This document shows positions 33,686-42,984 of a stretch of 64,000 bases of DNA, piece after piece. A model generated the notes under the pieces. It had not been told where the DNA came from. It did no database searches and was given only the letters and a program-made list of their open reading frames with translations. Within the stretch, counting starts at the first letter, position 1; each line of letters starts with the position of its first letter. The stretch comes from Bradyrhizobium hereditatis (lineage in GTDB: Bacteria; Pseudomonadota; Alphaproteobacteria; Rhizobiales; Xanthobacteraceae). The position numbers were made by a program, and so were the translations under genes. Location of the stretch: assembly GCF_020329435.1 (NCBI RefSeq), contig NZ_JAGKJK010000008.1, forward strand, positions 62,001 through 126,000, in the 5' to 3' direction.

Positions 33686-34876
33686 ATGAAACACGTGCCC
33701 TTGCCTGTCCACGTCGAAAGCCGCTTTGCACCGACTGCGTTGATGTTGGGCAATGTCATCACCGGCTGTTCGGTGCTGGCGCCGGCGGGCATGCTTGTCG
33801 AACTGTCTTCGGGTCTCGACGTCTCGATCCGCACAGCCGGTCTTCTGATCACCTTCGGCGCGATCATACTTTGCGTCGGCTCGCCTGTGACGGCGTGGCT
33901 GACCTCCAGGATCGAGCGCCGCACCTTGTTGACGGCAACGATTGCCGTGCTCGCGCTCACCAATTTCGCTTCCGCCTTTGCGCCTGATTACGCCAGCCTG
34001 CTCGCCATCCGCCTGGTCATGCTGGCAGTCGGCGCGCTCTACACCCCACAGGCCGCCGGCACCGCTGCGCTGATCGTGGCTGAGGAAAAACGCGGCAGCA
34101 CAATCGCCTATGTCTTCCTCGGCTGGTCGCTGGCGGCCGCCGTGGGCCTGCCGGCCATCACGTTCATCGCCAGCCGCTATGGGTGGCAGGCGGTGTATGG
34201 CGCCATCGGCGCGATGAGCTGCCTGAGTTTCCTGCTGCTGGCGTGGCGCCTGCCGCGCGGTCTGATGGGCGCGCCGGTTGACCTCAAGACCTGGGCTGCG
34301 ATTGGCCGCAACCCGGTGATCCTGCTGCTGCTGTTGATCACGACACTGCAGATGTCCGGCCAGTTCGTGGTGTTCACCTATATGGGGCCGTTGCTGGCAC
34401 GGCTGACCGGCGCAGGCCCGGACCCGATCGCCCTGGTGTTCGCGTCGTACGGCGTATGCGGTGTGATCGGCACCGCGATCGCGACCCGCATCGTCGATTC
34501 CTGGGGCGCCTGGAAGACGTCCATGTTGTTCACGTCGGTGTTGTTGGCCGGCCTCTCCGGCTGGGCGCTCAGCGCCGGCATCTATCCGCTGATGGCCGTT
34601 TCCGTCGCGATCTGGGGAATCGGATTTGCTTCCACCAATTCAATGCAGCAGGTGAGGCTGGTCGGCGCCGCGCCCGCGCTCGCCTCCGCCTCGGTCTCGC
34701 TCAACACATCGGTGCTCTATATCGGGCAGGCCATCGGCTCGGCGATCGGCGGCTTTCTCTACGCGCGCGATCTCCTCTATGCCTCTGGCTATGTCGCGAT
34801 GACCTTCGTCGCGCTGGCGGTGACGATCGTGATTCTGACCAGGCCGACCAAGGTCCAGGGAAGCGCACCGCGTTGA
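33686..34876 (+). CDS. MFS transporter (drug-efflux / sugar-efflux-like)
   Basis: About 396 aa with 12 predicted helices. Typical MFS features are visible: the loop 2-3 motif SPVTAWLTSRIERRTLL, a motif-C-like LGWSLAAAVGLPAITFIA, and symmetrical halves joined by RLPRGLMGAPVDLKTWAAIG. It resembles the AraJ/CynX-type DHA1 group; the substrate cannot be inferred. The start is uncertain (ATG 33686, or GTG 33665), and neither has a good SD. It ends just upstream of the zinc-type promoter, but that promoter lies after its stop. Confidence 0.85.
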   Translation: MKHVPLPVHVESRFAPTALMLGNVITGCSVLAPAGMLVELSSGLDVSIRTAGLLITFGAIILCVGSPVTAWLTSRIERRTLLTATIAVLALTNFASAFAPDYASLLAIRLVMLAVGALYTPQAAGTAALIVAEEKRGSTIAYVFLGWSLAAAVGLPAITFIASRYGWQAVYGAIGAMSCLSFLLLAWRLPRGLMGAPVDLKTWAAIGRNPVILLLLLITTLQMSGQFVVFTYMGPLLARLTGAGPDPIALVFASYGVCGVIGTAIATRIVDSWGAWKTSMLFTSVLLAGLSGWALSAGIYPLMAVSVAIWGIGFASTNSMQQVRLVGAAPALASASVSLNTSVLYIGQAIGSAIGGFLYARDLLYASGYVAMTFVALAVTIVILTRPTKVQGSAPR

Positions 34877-34892
34877 TGCCGACCGAAGACTT

Positions 34893-34921
34893 TTGACATC
34901 GTTACGCGAGTTCCATAGATG
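34893..34921 (+). promoter_or_regulatory. promoter of the TonB-dependent receptor gene
   Basis: TTGACA (34893-34898), a 17-bp spacer, and TAGATG (34916-34921). The -10 region runs into the palindromic operator at 34917-34942, an arrangement suited to repression by steric blocking. Confidence 0.65.
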
Positions 34922-34942
34922 TAACGTTATAACGTTACATCT
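34917..34942. promoter_or_regulatory. Zur-type operator upstream of the TonB-dependent receptor
   Basis: A perfect 26-bp palindrome: AGATGTAACGTTA followed by its exact reverse complement. The core GTAAC-GTTATAAC-GTTAC has the GTTATAAC centre and flanks of alphaproteobacterial Zur boxes (recalled consensus GTAATGTTATAACATTAC-like). The same core occurs upstream of the AztD-like gene (38669-38686). Confidence 0.7.
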
Positions 34943-34956
34943 GGGGGCGGTAAGCT

Positions 34957-37305
34957 TTGGAAAAGATTGGCAATTGGTATGAAGTTACGCGGCGAATCGG
35001 ACGCCGAACACGGTTCATGGCAGCGTTCTTGGCAGTTCTGGCCGCAGCATCCTGGGCCGCGGGCGGCGCACGCCCCGCCACTGCTCAAACCGTCTCACAG
35101 TCCGTTCTGCCTGCGATTACGGTGGAAGGACGGCCAGCCACAAAGCCAAAGCAGAGACCGAGCAAGCGCTTCCAGGTGCGGGCTGCGTCCATCGCGCGGC
35201 AGGCGCAGACCGGTGCGGACCGTGCGCCGCAAGGCCCAATCGACGGATGGCCAGGAGGCTTGCCGCGCGACTATATCCGTTCGACGACCGATCTCAACGT
35301 ACCCAATACGACCGGATCGCGACTGCCGGGCACGGCTCGCGATATCCCCGCCAGCGTGGAGAGCATCAACCAGGCGACGATGCAGGAGCGAGGCAAGACG
35401 AGTTGGGTGGACGCCCTTCAAGGCCTGACCGGCTTCACGTCCGCCGTCCGGCCAGGAGCTGCCGGCGTCGCATCGACGCGCGGGTTCATCGAGAATGGCA
35501 TCGCGGTGCTCTATGACGGAATCCGTGTCACCAACACCACGATCAGTACGCGCAACTACGACAGTTTTATTTTCGACAGGGTAGACGTGCTGCGCGGACC
35601 GGCGTCGGTGCTTTACGGAGAAGGCGCCATCGGCGGCGCCGTCAATCTCGTTCGCAAGCAACCAAGCGGGGTCAACGAGCCGTTCGAAACAATCTCCTCG
35701 CTCACTACTCGCGAAGGCGTCCGCCAGGCCGTGGGAAAGGGAGGTCCGCTGGGGAACGGCTTCTCTTATCGGCTCGACGGCGTCGTCAACGGATACAACG
35801 GCCCGGTCGACGACAACCAGGTCAGATACGGCAACGTCGCAGGCGCCTTGCGCTGGGACGTGACGCCGCAATTTTCATCGACCGTCGATTTTGACTACAT
35901 GAAATCGAAAATCGAGAACGCGTATTGGGGCACGCCCCTGGTGCGAGGGCAAATCCGCTCCGATCTCCGCGACGTCAACTACAACAACCTGCCGAACAAC
36001 AAATACGACGACAGTGTGCTGTGGCTGCGCTGGAATACGACGTATGACACCGAGGAGTTAAAGATCCGCAATCGCTTCTGGTCCTATCAATCCGACCGCG
36101 ATTGGATCAACACGTTCCGCTTCGCCTATATTCCCGCAGGCGGCACCTGCTCCTTCCGCGGGCAGAACCTTCTCAACAACACCGGTACGGACCAGGTCTG
36201 CCGGCAAACGTGGGATAATCTCGGCTACGACCATCGTTTCGTTGGCGATCGTTTCGACGTGAACTGGAACGGCAGCTTGGGAGCGATGCCGCTGTCGACG
36301 GTCATGGGGGTTGAGGTTGCTAGCACCCGATGGGACAGTCCGCGCAACGAGGTGACATCGCTCCAACTCGTCGATCCCTACAATCCCGCACCGACGGACT
36401 TCTTCGCGCGAGGCACTGCACGGACACAAAACGTGCGCGCGGATCTGACGCAGAAGGCGGTTTTCGGCGAGACGCGCCTGGAAGTACTCAAGGGGGTCAA
36501 GATTGTCGGCGGGTTTCGGGTCGACCAAATGGAGGTGGACTACAATCGGCAGCCGGCGAACCAGCTCTACAGCAAGATGTTCGAACCCAGCACCTATCGC
36601 ATAGGTGGACTATGGGACATTCGCGCCGACACGACGCTCTACGCGCAATATGCAACTGCGGTTGAGCCGCGCTTTGCTCTGTTCACATTGGGCGTCACCG
36701 ATACGCCATTCAGCCTCACCAATGCGCGCCAGGTGGAAGGCGGTATCAAACACTCCTTCGCGAACGGACGGGGTGAGCTGTTGGCGGCCGTCTATCACAT
36801 CGAAAAGATCGATATCCCCTCGACCGATCCGCTGACGGGATTCACGGTTCAGGTGGGCAAGCAGTCATCCCGCGGCCTTGAGATTTCCGGCAGCTACCGC
36901 CCGATGGAGACTTTGCGTCTCGAGGCGAACTTTGCCTACGTAAATGCCCGGTATGACGAGTATCGAACCAGTACGACCGCGAACTACACGGGCAATACGC
37001 CGCCGAATGTGCCGCAGGTCGTGGCGAACTTTGGTGCCACGTGGCAGCCGTTCACAAATTGGGCGGTTGGCGGTTGGATCAATTACAGGGCCTCGATCAA
37101 GGCTGACGATGCCAACCTGGTGACGTTGCCATCTGCCACCGTCGCGGATGTTTTTGCCACCTACCGTTTTGCGCAAAACGCCGACCTGACATTCCGCGTT
37201 CGCAATGTCACCGACGCGGTCTATGCAGCGTGGGCCACGGATGCCAACTACGTCATTCTTGGCACGCCGCGGACCTTCGAGCTTTCTCTCCGTACGCGGT
37301 GGTAG
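34957..37305 (+). CDS. TonB-dependent outer-membrane receptor, probably zinc- or metallophore-related
   Basis: A 782-aa protein. The signal peptide is FMAAFLAVLAAASWAAGGA, a TonB-box-like LPAITVEG lies at about 51-58, and the plug domain has RDIPASVESINQATMQERG, RGFIENGIAVLYDGIRV and DRVDVLRGPASVLYGEGAIG. The 22-strand barrel ends in the aromatic motif FELSLRTRW. By sequence it belongs to the siderophore-receptor type. Its promoter overlaps a Zur-type palindrome and its convergent neighbour is AztD-like, so zinc or a zinc metallophore is the likelier cargo (inference). TTG 34957 after GGGGGCGG is the likely start; ATG 35017 is the alternative. Confidence 0.88.
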   Translation: MEKIGNWYEVTRRIGRRTRFMAAFLAVLAAASWAAGGARPATAQTVSQSVLPAITVEGRPATKPKQRPSKRFQVRAASIARQAQTGADRAPQGPIDGWPGGLPRDYIRSTTDLNVPNTTGSRLPGTARDIPASVESINQATMQERGKTSWVDALQGLTGFTSAVRPGAAGVASTRGFIENGIAVLYDGIRVTNTTISTRNYDSFIFDRVDVLRGPASVLYGEGAIGGAVNLVRKQPSGVNEPFETISSLTTREGVRQAVGKGGPLGNGFSYRLDGVVNGYNGPVDDNQVRYGNVAGALRWDVTPQFSSTVDFDYMKSKIENAYWGTPLVRGQIRSDLRDVNYNNLPNNKYDDSVLWLRWNTTYDTEELKIRNRFWSYQSDRDWINTFRFAYIPAGGTCSFRGQNLLNNTGTDQVCRQTWDNLGYDHRFVGDRFDVNWNGSLGAMPLSTVMGVEVASTRWDSPRNEVTSLQLVDPYNPAPTDFFARGTARTQNVRADLTQKAVFGETRLEVLKGVKIVGGFRVDQMEVDYNRQPANQLYSKMFEPSTYRIGGLWDIRADTTLYAQYATAVEPRFALFTLGVTDTPFSLTNARQVEGGIKHSFANGRGELLAAVYHIEKIDIPSTDPLTGFTVQVGKQSSRGLEISGSYRPMETLRLEANFAYVNARYDEYRTSTTANYTGNTPPNVPQVVANFGATWQPFTNWAVGGWINYRASIKADDANLVTLPSATVADVFATYRFAQNADLTFRVRNVTDAVYAAWATDANYVILGTPRTFELSLRTRW

Positions 37306-37422
37306 GCAGGTCCAGGAATGCTCGTTCGCAGCAGGCGTCGTCGTGCGCCGCCGCCCGCGCCGCGCAAAGCGTTCGTGTCCGGACACGGGACGCCGGCGAT
37401 CGGAACGCACGGCGCGGATCAT

Positions 37423-38643
37423 TCAATGGCTCACGCCATCCCCTCCAATCGCAAGCAGGTTCGAGGGGACGCCCTCTACCTTGATACGTTGTCGCGCGGC
37501 GAGGGTCGTTGCGTCGAGAATTGCTACTTCGCCTGCACGCGGATCGGAGACGGCGACATACGGGCCGATGGAAGCGATCCGCGGGCGCACGGTGCTCTGA
37601 TCCATCGCATAGCGCTCGGTAACGCGTGCCTGGGCTTCGGTCGTGCCGGTCAATGGGTTGATGCTGAGAAGGGTACCATCCTCAATGATGACGAAGAGCC
37701 GGTCTCCCGATTCCGGATGGAGATTGAAGTCCATCCTGCGCGCCGGCAGTTCGATGAAGCGGAAGTCCCCATCCGCAGCCGAAGGATCGACGATGACCAT
37801 GCCGTCGACGCCGAAATCACCGGCAACGAATGTAAATCCGGATGCGCCGGTCATGCGGCGGATCGTGCGTCCGGGCGGTAGCGAAGCTGGATAGGGGAGA
37901 TGGCGACTGACGACGCCGTTGCGTGCCATCTCGAAGATCGCAACGCCATCCGCACATCCGAACACGACGAAGCGGCTCGTCGCCGCTTCGCCGTGCAAGC
38001 TTGGGCATTCAATCCGGTGCGGCTTTGGCGTGTCCTCGCGTCGGAGCTCGATCGCATCCGGAAGGCCTTCGCCTGCGGATGGAATTGTGATGGCCAAACG
38101 CCTTGCAACCGGAACGGCCACGCCGTGATGCTTGGCGCCCGTTTCGGCACGCTGAATGCGTTCCATGCGGCCCGCGACCAAGTCCTGCTCGTTGAAAATC
38201 TGGGCTGTTCCGTCGCCATCGAAAAACACGGCAACGCGGACGTTGTCGCGCGTGAGATGCGAAGGGCGTAGGCCACGAAGCCGCGGAGACAGCAGCGCTG
38301 GAGCGGAAATCCTTATGTCGGCATGATCGCCGTGGCTCCCCAGCTCAATGCCGGTGTCGATGACAGCTACTTCATCCGCTTCGGGCTGCACGGCATACGC
38401 ATAACGGCCCGAGGCTCCCGCGTGGAGGCGCGCCGGACTGGCCAGCGGCAGTGCGGCAAGCAACTGGCCGTTTTCGAGATCAAAGATCTTGAGTGCCGCT
38501 GCCTTGGCATCGGCAACCATGAGCCGAAAGGCCTGCGCGGTGCCCGCAGCGTGGGTGCGATGTTCGACGGTGGGGCCGTGCGCATCGCTGGTTGCGCCGG
38601 ACATTCCGCAAAGAACCATCGCGATAGCAAGAAGTCGGCGCAT
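37423..38643 (-). CDS. aztD: AztD-like periplasmic zinc metallochaperone
   Basis: A 406-aa exported protein. The signal peptide is MRRLLAIAMVLCGMSGA and the mature N-terminus is His-rich (DAHGPTVEHRTHAAGTA). The body looks like a seven-bladed WD40-type propeller. Features that recall AztD of Paracoccus are LMVADAKAAALKIFDLENG, the H-x2-H site GSHGDHADI (H104, H107), KHHGVAVP (H172-H173), and ECPSLHGEA with FGCADG (C213 and C230, a likely disulfide). AztD hands Zn(II) to the SBP AztC; no aztABC is in this window. ATG 38643 follows AGGACAGC. The upstream region carries a Zur-type box. Confidence 0.82.
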   Translation of the reverse strand: MRRLLAIAMVLCGMSGATSDAHGPTVEHRTHAAGTAQAFRLMVADAKAAALKIFDLENGQLLAALPLASPARLHAGASGRYAYAVQPEADEVAVIDTGIELGSHGDHADIRISAPALLSPRLRGLRPSHLTRDNVRVAVFFDGDGTAQIFNEQDLVAGRMERIQRAETGAKHHGVAVPVARRLAITIPSAGEGLPDAIELRREDTPKPHRIECPSLHGEAATSRFVVFGCADGVAIFEMARNGVVSRHLPYPASLPPGRTIRRMTGASGFTFVAGDFGVDGMVIVDPSAADGDFRFIELPARRMDFNLHPESGDRLFVIIEDGTLLSINPLTGTTEAQARVTERYAMDQSTVRPRIASIGPYVAVSDPRAGEVAILDATTLAARQRIKVEGVPSNLLAIGGDGVSH

Positions 38644-38668
38644 CGCTGTCCTGTAAGATAGAAAATAT

Positions 38669-38686
38669 GAAATGTTATAACGTAAC
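38669..38686. promoter_or_regulatory. Zur-type operator upstream of the AztD-like gene
   Basis: GAAAT-GTTATAAC-GTAAC is an imperfect palindrome centred on GTTATAAC, 25 bp upstream of the gene start. It shares the centre and flank pattern with the perfect palindrome at 34917-34942, so one regulator probably controls both genes. Confidence 0.65.
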
Positions 38687-38733
38687 AATTGCATGCGGCA
38701 AGATCTCGACGCGAGCCTGATCGTGCGGCGAGG

Positions 38734-40056
38734 CTACCGATTAGCGTAAGGCGCACTCGCGATCCGGGTCAGCGCGGGCGTTGCGGCTATTTTGACCAGC
38801 ACGTCCTTCACCGGGTGCTCGGTCCAGGCCTGCGTCACGTAATCGCGATGGGTGACGCCATCGGGCGTCTGCACGAAGATCACGCTGCCGGGGCGGAGCG
38901 GCCCGTCCATGCTCTCGGTGACGGTGATGCCGCGGTCGCGGAGCATCTGCATCAGCTCCAGGTCGTGCCGCTTGGTGTGGCGGGTATAGGCGGAGATGAA
39001 GAAGCCGGTCCGGTTCTTCTCTATCCAGGACGCGAACTTGTCGAGTTCGCCATAGATGGCGTCGAGCAGGAATACGCCGCGGACGCGGCTCGAGAGGCCG
39101 CCGACCTCGAGGCTCCAGGCCGTCGGCAGGAAGCCGCCGCTATAGCCGACGATCACGATCGGCATGTTCGCAAACGCCTGCGTCGACTTCGGATCGCCAT
39201 AGAGGCGGGCGAGGTGGCCAGCCGATTCATCGATGAAGCGCTTGAAGCCGCCCGGCTGCCAAAACTTGCCCGCCGAGGAGTCGGCGGCATTGACAGCCAT
39301 CTGAGGCGCGAGCAGCACGGCGTTAGCGCCGGAATCTGAGATCTGCTGCGGCACCAATTGCCTGTCGCGGACGTCGCGCTCCAGCGTCGCGCCGTTGCCA
39401 TGGAAGAACACCACGATCACGCCGGGCTTCTTGACGTCGAACGCCTCGGGGACATGCACCAGCACGCGGCTGTCGTTGTAGGTCTCGTCCTGCCAATAAA
39501 CCCGCCCACTAAATGTCTTGTGGCCCTTGCGGTCACCCTTGGTGATGTTGAGGAAGGGCTCCTCGGAGCGTGGGTTGGTGCCGAAATAGGGGAAGGCCGA
39601 GGACTTCATGCTCACCAGCGCGGTCAGTTCTTCGCGCTCGGTTCGGGGCAGGGACAGCGTCGGCGTCAGCGCGGCGACCCTCACGGGCACGGTACGTACC
39701 GCGCGCGGCTCCGCTGGAGCGAGCGCAACCTGGCGCTGGTACTGCGGCAGACTTTCATTGGCGGTCGGGAAACGATCGGCGAATTGCGCGTTCGGAAAGC
39801 GATCCTCGAACGCATCGGACGAAGCCTGGGACTTGGCTGCCTCGGATTTTGCGACTTGTGTGTTCGCCGCCAGCATGCCGGCATTGGGCGCCTTGCCGCA
39901 TTGAACGAGCACGAAGGACAGCGGCACGATCAGCGCCGTCAGCGCGACCCAGTGCCATCGACGAGGTAGGGCGCGCCGCGGCACGGCCCATAACGCCGAG
40001 CGTATGGCGCGATCGATTGTCTGGAATTTCGGATCGGCTCCGACCATCCACCCCAA
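38734..40056 (-). CDS. exported or membrane-anchored alpha/beta-hydrolase-like protein
   Basis: 440 aa. An N-terminal helix at about 34-52 (HWVALTALIVPLSFVLVQ, followed by CG) may be a signal anchor or a poor lipobox (LVQC). A Pro/Ala-rich linker of about 90 residues follows. The C-terminal domain (about 160-440) has IVVFFHGNGATLERDV, a nucleophile elbow GYSGGFLP and LLDAIYGEL. This fits a divergent alpha/beta hydrolase of unknown substrate. Its promoter region is separate from the zinc genes, since it reads away from the AztD gene's start across 38644-38733. ATG 40056 or 40047. Confidence 0.75.
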   Translation of the reverse strand: MGWMVGADPKFQTIDRAIRSALWAVPRRALPRRWHWVALTALIVPLSFVLVQCGKAPNAGMLAANTQVAKSEAAKSQASSDAFEDRFPNAQFADRFPTANESLPQYQRQVALAPAEPRAVRTVPVRVAALTPTLSLPRTEREELTALVSMKSSAFPYFGTNPRSEEPFLNITKGDRKGHKTFSGRVYWQDETYNDSRVLVHVPEAFDVKKPGVIVVFFHGNGATLERDVRDRQLVPQQISDSGANAVLLAPQMAVNAADSSAGKFWQPGGFKRFIDESAGHLARLYGDPKSTQAFANMPIVIVGYSGGFLPTAWSLEVGGLSSRVRGVFLLDAIYGELDKFASWIEKNRTGFFISAYTRHTKRHDLELMQMLRDRGITVTESMDGPLRPGSVIFVQTPDGVTHRDYVTQAWTEHPVKDVLVKIAATPALTRIASAPYANR

Positions 40057-40344
40057 TGTCCCAAGTCCACCGTCGACCGACGTTATGCTTGCACGCGTCT
40101 AGGCAACGTTAAGCGTCCGGAAAAACTCCCCACGTCCGGAAGCCCCGAGGAGACCACCCAATCGTGTCGCGATTGTGGGACCGTCACGATGTTTTCGCAA
40201 TCCGCTAGTGGCACGGTAGGTTCGCAGGTATCCTGAAACCTATTTTACGTCTCAATTTAAACCCTTGTTAACATTGCTTGAATTGAGAGGCGTCAGCCTG
40301 CACGATGCAGCTCTCGGCTGCGGGCGCTTGAAGGTGGGTCCGAG

Positions 40345-41715
40345 ATGGCGGCATCAGAAACGGCAAGCCCGGCTTGGCCCGGCTCGCGCTCCGGCGGCAG
40401 ATCGAGCGTTTCGGTTCTGGTGGCGGTTGCCATCGTTGTTGCCGACATGATCGGCGTCGGCGTCTTCACCAGCCTCGGCTTTCAGGTCAAGGATATCCCT
40501 TCGGGCTTTTCGATCCTGTTGCTGTGGACCGTCGGCGGCATCGTCGCCTTGTGCGGGGTATTTTCCTACGGCGAACTCGGCGCGATGTTTCCGCGCTCGA
40601 GCGGCGAGTACAATTTCCTTGGCCGCGCCTATCACCCGGCCTTCGGTTTTGTGGCGGGCTGGGTGTCGGCGACCGTCGGCTTCGCCGCACCGGTTGCGCT
40701 GGCCGCGATGGCATTCGGCGAGTACGGCAAGTCGGTATTTCCAAATGCGCCGCCGCTGGCGCTTGCGGTCGGCATCGTCTGGCTGGTGTCGCTGGTGCAA
40801 CTCACCGGCGTGCGCCATTCCTCGACCTTTCAACTCATAGCTACCATCCTGAAGGTGGTGCTGATCGTGGCCTTCCTGGCCTGCGGTTTCCTGATCGGCA
40901 CGGCGCAGCCGGTCTCATTCACGCCATCGGCGTCCGACTTAACCTACATCGTCAGCGCGCCGTTCGCGATCAGTCTCGTCTTCGTGATGTATTCTTTCTC
41001 GGGATGGAACGCGGCGACCTACATCATCGGTGAGGTGAGGCTGCCCGAACGCAACGTGCCGCGGGCGATGCTGATCGGAACACTGATCGTGCTCGTGCTG
41101 TATGTCGCGCTCAACGCGGTGTTCCTGCACACGGCGCCGATCGACAAGCTGGCGGGCCAGCTCGACGTGGCCCGCATTTCCGGCAGCTATATCTTTGGCG
41201 AGCTCGGCGGCCGCATCGTCGGCGCGATGATCTGCTTCGGGCTGATCTCCTCGATCAGCGCGATGATGTGGATCGGGCCGCGCGTCATGATGACGATGGG
41301 CGAGGACATCCCGGTGTTGCGGATGTTTGCCCGAAGGTCGACCGCCGGCGCGCCGGCCAATGCCATTCTTTTCCAGCTTACCGTCGCAAGCCTGATGCTG
41401 TTCACGCGAAGCTTCGAGGCGGTGCTTGAATTCATCCAGTTCTCTTTGCTGTTCTGTTCGTTCTTTACCGTGCTCGGTGTCATCAAGCTGCGCATCACCC
41501 ATCCGGACCTCCCGCGTCCTTACCGCGCTTGGGGATACCCGGTAACGCCAGTGGTCTTCCTGCTCGTGACCGGATTCATGATGTACTATCTTTTGAAGGA
41601 ACAGCCGCTGCGCTCGTTCTTTGGTCTTCTGATCATGTTTTCAGGTCTGCTGATCTACGCCGTTTTCCGCAAGCGGGCAGATCAGGTTCCAGCGGCCGCA
41701 GTAGGCCGCGAATGA
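40345..41715 (+). CDS. APC-family amino-acid/polyamine permease
   Basis: A 456-aa membrane protein with 12 helices of the LeuT-like APC fold. GVGVFTSLGFQVKDI forms the unwound helix-1 substrate region; FSYGELGAMFPRSSGEYNFL and the helix-6 YSFSGWNAATYIIGEVRLPE are family signatures. Substrate unknown. ATG 40345 follows GTGGGTCCGAG. Its TGA overlaps the ATG of the next gene (ATGA), so the two products are made together. Confidence 0.88.
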   Translation: MAASETASPAWPGSRSGGRSSVSVLVAVAIVVADMIGVGVFTSLGFQVKDIPSGFSILLLWTVGGIVALCGVFSYGELGAMFPRSSGEYNFLGRAYHPAFGFVAGWVSATVGFAAPVALAAMAFGEYGKSVFPNAPPLALAVGIVWLVSLVQLTGVRHSSTFQLIATILKVVLIVAFLACGFLIGTAQPVSFTPSASDLTYIVSAPFAISLVFVMYSFSGWNAATYIIGEVRLPERNVPRAMLIGTLIVLVLYVALNAVFLHTAPIDKLAGQLDVARISGSYIFGELGGRIVGAMICFGLISSISAMMWIGPRVMMTMGEDIPVLRMFARRSTAGAPANAILFQLTVASLMLFTRSFEAVLEFIQFSLLFCSFFTVLGVIKLRITHPDLPRPYRAWGYPVTPVVFLLVTGFMMYYLLKEQPLRSFFGLLIMFSGLLIYAVFRKRADQVPAAAVGRE

Positions 41716-42950
41716 ACATGCTGCATTCCCTGAGAACGGCGACACTTGCTACTGTCATGCTGCTGGCGGCCGTCGCTGGCGTCCATGCCCAAACCGTGAC
41801 AGCGGACGACACCGCAAAATTTCTGGCAGGCATAATGCCGTCGGTGGACTCGCCGCTTCAGCCGCTCACGAACGACCCGGCCTGGCAGCGCCACGCCAAA
41901 TTCTTCGACACTGCGTTCGCTCAGCTCGAGCAGCGGCAGCTGTCACGGATCCGCGCCTGGGCGGACACCAATCTGGCGGCGCCGAAGCCGACCATGTTTT
42001 ACATGTTCTCAGGGCCAGACTTCCTCTATGCGAACGCCTTCTATTCGAAGGCATCGACTTACGTGCTGAGCGCGCTCGAGCCGGTCGGCTCGGTGCCCGA
42101 TCTGACGCGACTGCCGCGCGGCGGCATTGCATCCGCGCTCTACAATGTCGAGCGCTCGCTCAGTTCGATCCTGAGCTTCAGCTTCTTCATCACCAAGCAG
42201 ATGAAGACCGATCTGCAGGCGGGCCAGATCAGCGGTACCTTGCCGATCCTCTACGTATTCCTGGCGCGTTCGGGCATGACAATCAGAAGCGCCACTCCGA
42301 TCTCGCTGGACGACAAGGGCGCGGCCTATTTCGCGAGTGAAAATCCCGGGCCGAACGCCGTGCGCGGCGTGCGCATCATCTTCGCAGGCCCCGAGGGTCA
42401 GGAAAAGACGCTGTATTATTTCTCGACCGACCTTTCCAATTCCGGCGTGAGGGCGAGCGGCTTTTTGAAATTCTGCGAGACGCTGGCGCCCGGCAATAGC
42501 CTGATCAAGAGCGCGTCCTACCTCCTGCATTCCGGCAACTTCACCACCGTGCGCAACTTCCTGCTCAACAACAGCGCCACCATCATCCAGGACGATTCAG
42601 GAATCCCGCTCGCCTATTACAGCACGAGGAAATGGCGCTTGTTTCCGTTCGGCCGCTACCTCGGGCCGATCGATGAATTCCCCGGACGCTATCAGGAATC
42701 CTATGCGGCACTGTTCCAGCGCGCGCAGCCGATCGATTTTGGCATCGGCTATCGCTGGCGTACGCCCGAAACGAATGTGCTGCTGGCGGTGAGATTGCCC
42801 GACGATGGGTCGCCTGCCATCGATGCCACGGCGTCGGCGGAGCCGCCACCGCCGCGTCCGCGCAGGCCGCGACCGCCGGCGGATATCGGGCCGCGACCAT
42901 TGCCGGATTTTTGGTCTCAGCCGAGAGGCGGATTTTTCTTCTGGCGCTAA
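41712..42950 (+). CDS. exported protein of unknown function coupled to the APC permease
   Basis: A 412-aa protein with a signal peptide (MNMLHSLRTATLATVMLLAA, then GVHAQ) and a large periplasmic body with few charged clusters: FSGPDFLYANAFYSKASTYV, ILSFSFFITKQMKTDLQAGQ, TTVRNFLLNNSATIIQDDSG. It ends in a Pro/Arg-rich linker (PPPPRPRRPRPPADIGPRP) and FWSQPRGGFFFWR. No family is identified with confidence. The ATGA overlap with the permease gene suggests a functional link, for example a periplasmic partner. Confidence 0.78.
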   Translation: MNMLHSLRTATLATVMLLAAVAGVHAQTVTADDTAKFLAGIMPSVDSPLQPLTNDPAWQRHAKFFDTAFAQLEQRQLSRIRAWADTNLAAPKPTMFYMFSGPDFLYANAFYSKASTYVLSALEPVGSVPDLTRLPRGGIASALYNVERSLSSILSFSFFITKQMKTDLQAGQISGTLPILYVFLARSGMTIRSATPISLDDKGAAYFASENPGPNAVRGVRIIFAGPEGQEKTLYYFSTDLSNSGVRASGFLKFCETLAPGNSLIKSASYLLHSGNFTTVRNFLLNNSATIIQDDSGIPLAYYSTRKWRLFPFGRYLGPIDEFPGRYQESYAALFQRAQPIDFGIGYRWRTPETNVLLAVRLPDDGSPAIDATASAEPPPPRPRRPRPPADIGPRPLPDFWSQPRGGFFFWR

Positions 42951-42984
42951 TCGGCGCGATCCTGGCTCGCCGCAAGCGTCGTAT

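Noticed and set aside
37350..37395. GTGTCCGGACAC palindrome between the convergent receptor and AztD-like genes as a bidirectional terminator
   Set aside because: The stem is only 6 bp per arm without a loop, and there is no T-run on either strand.
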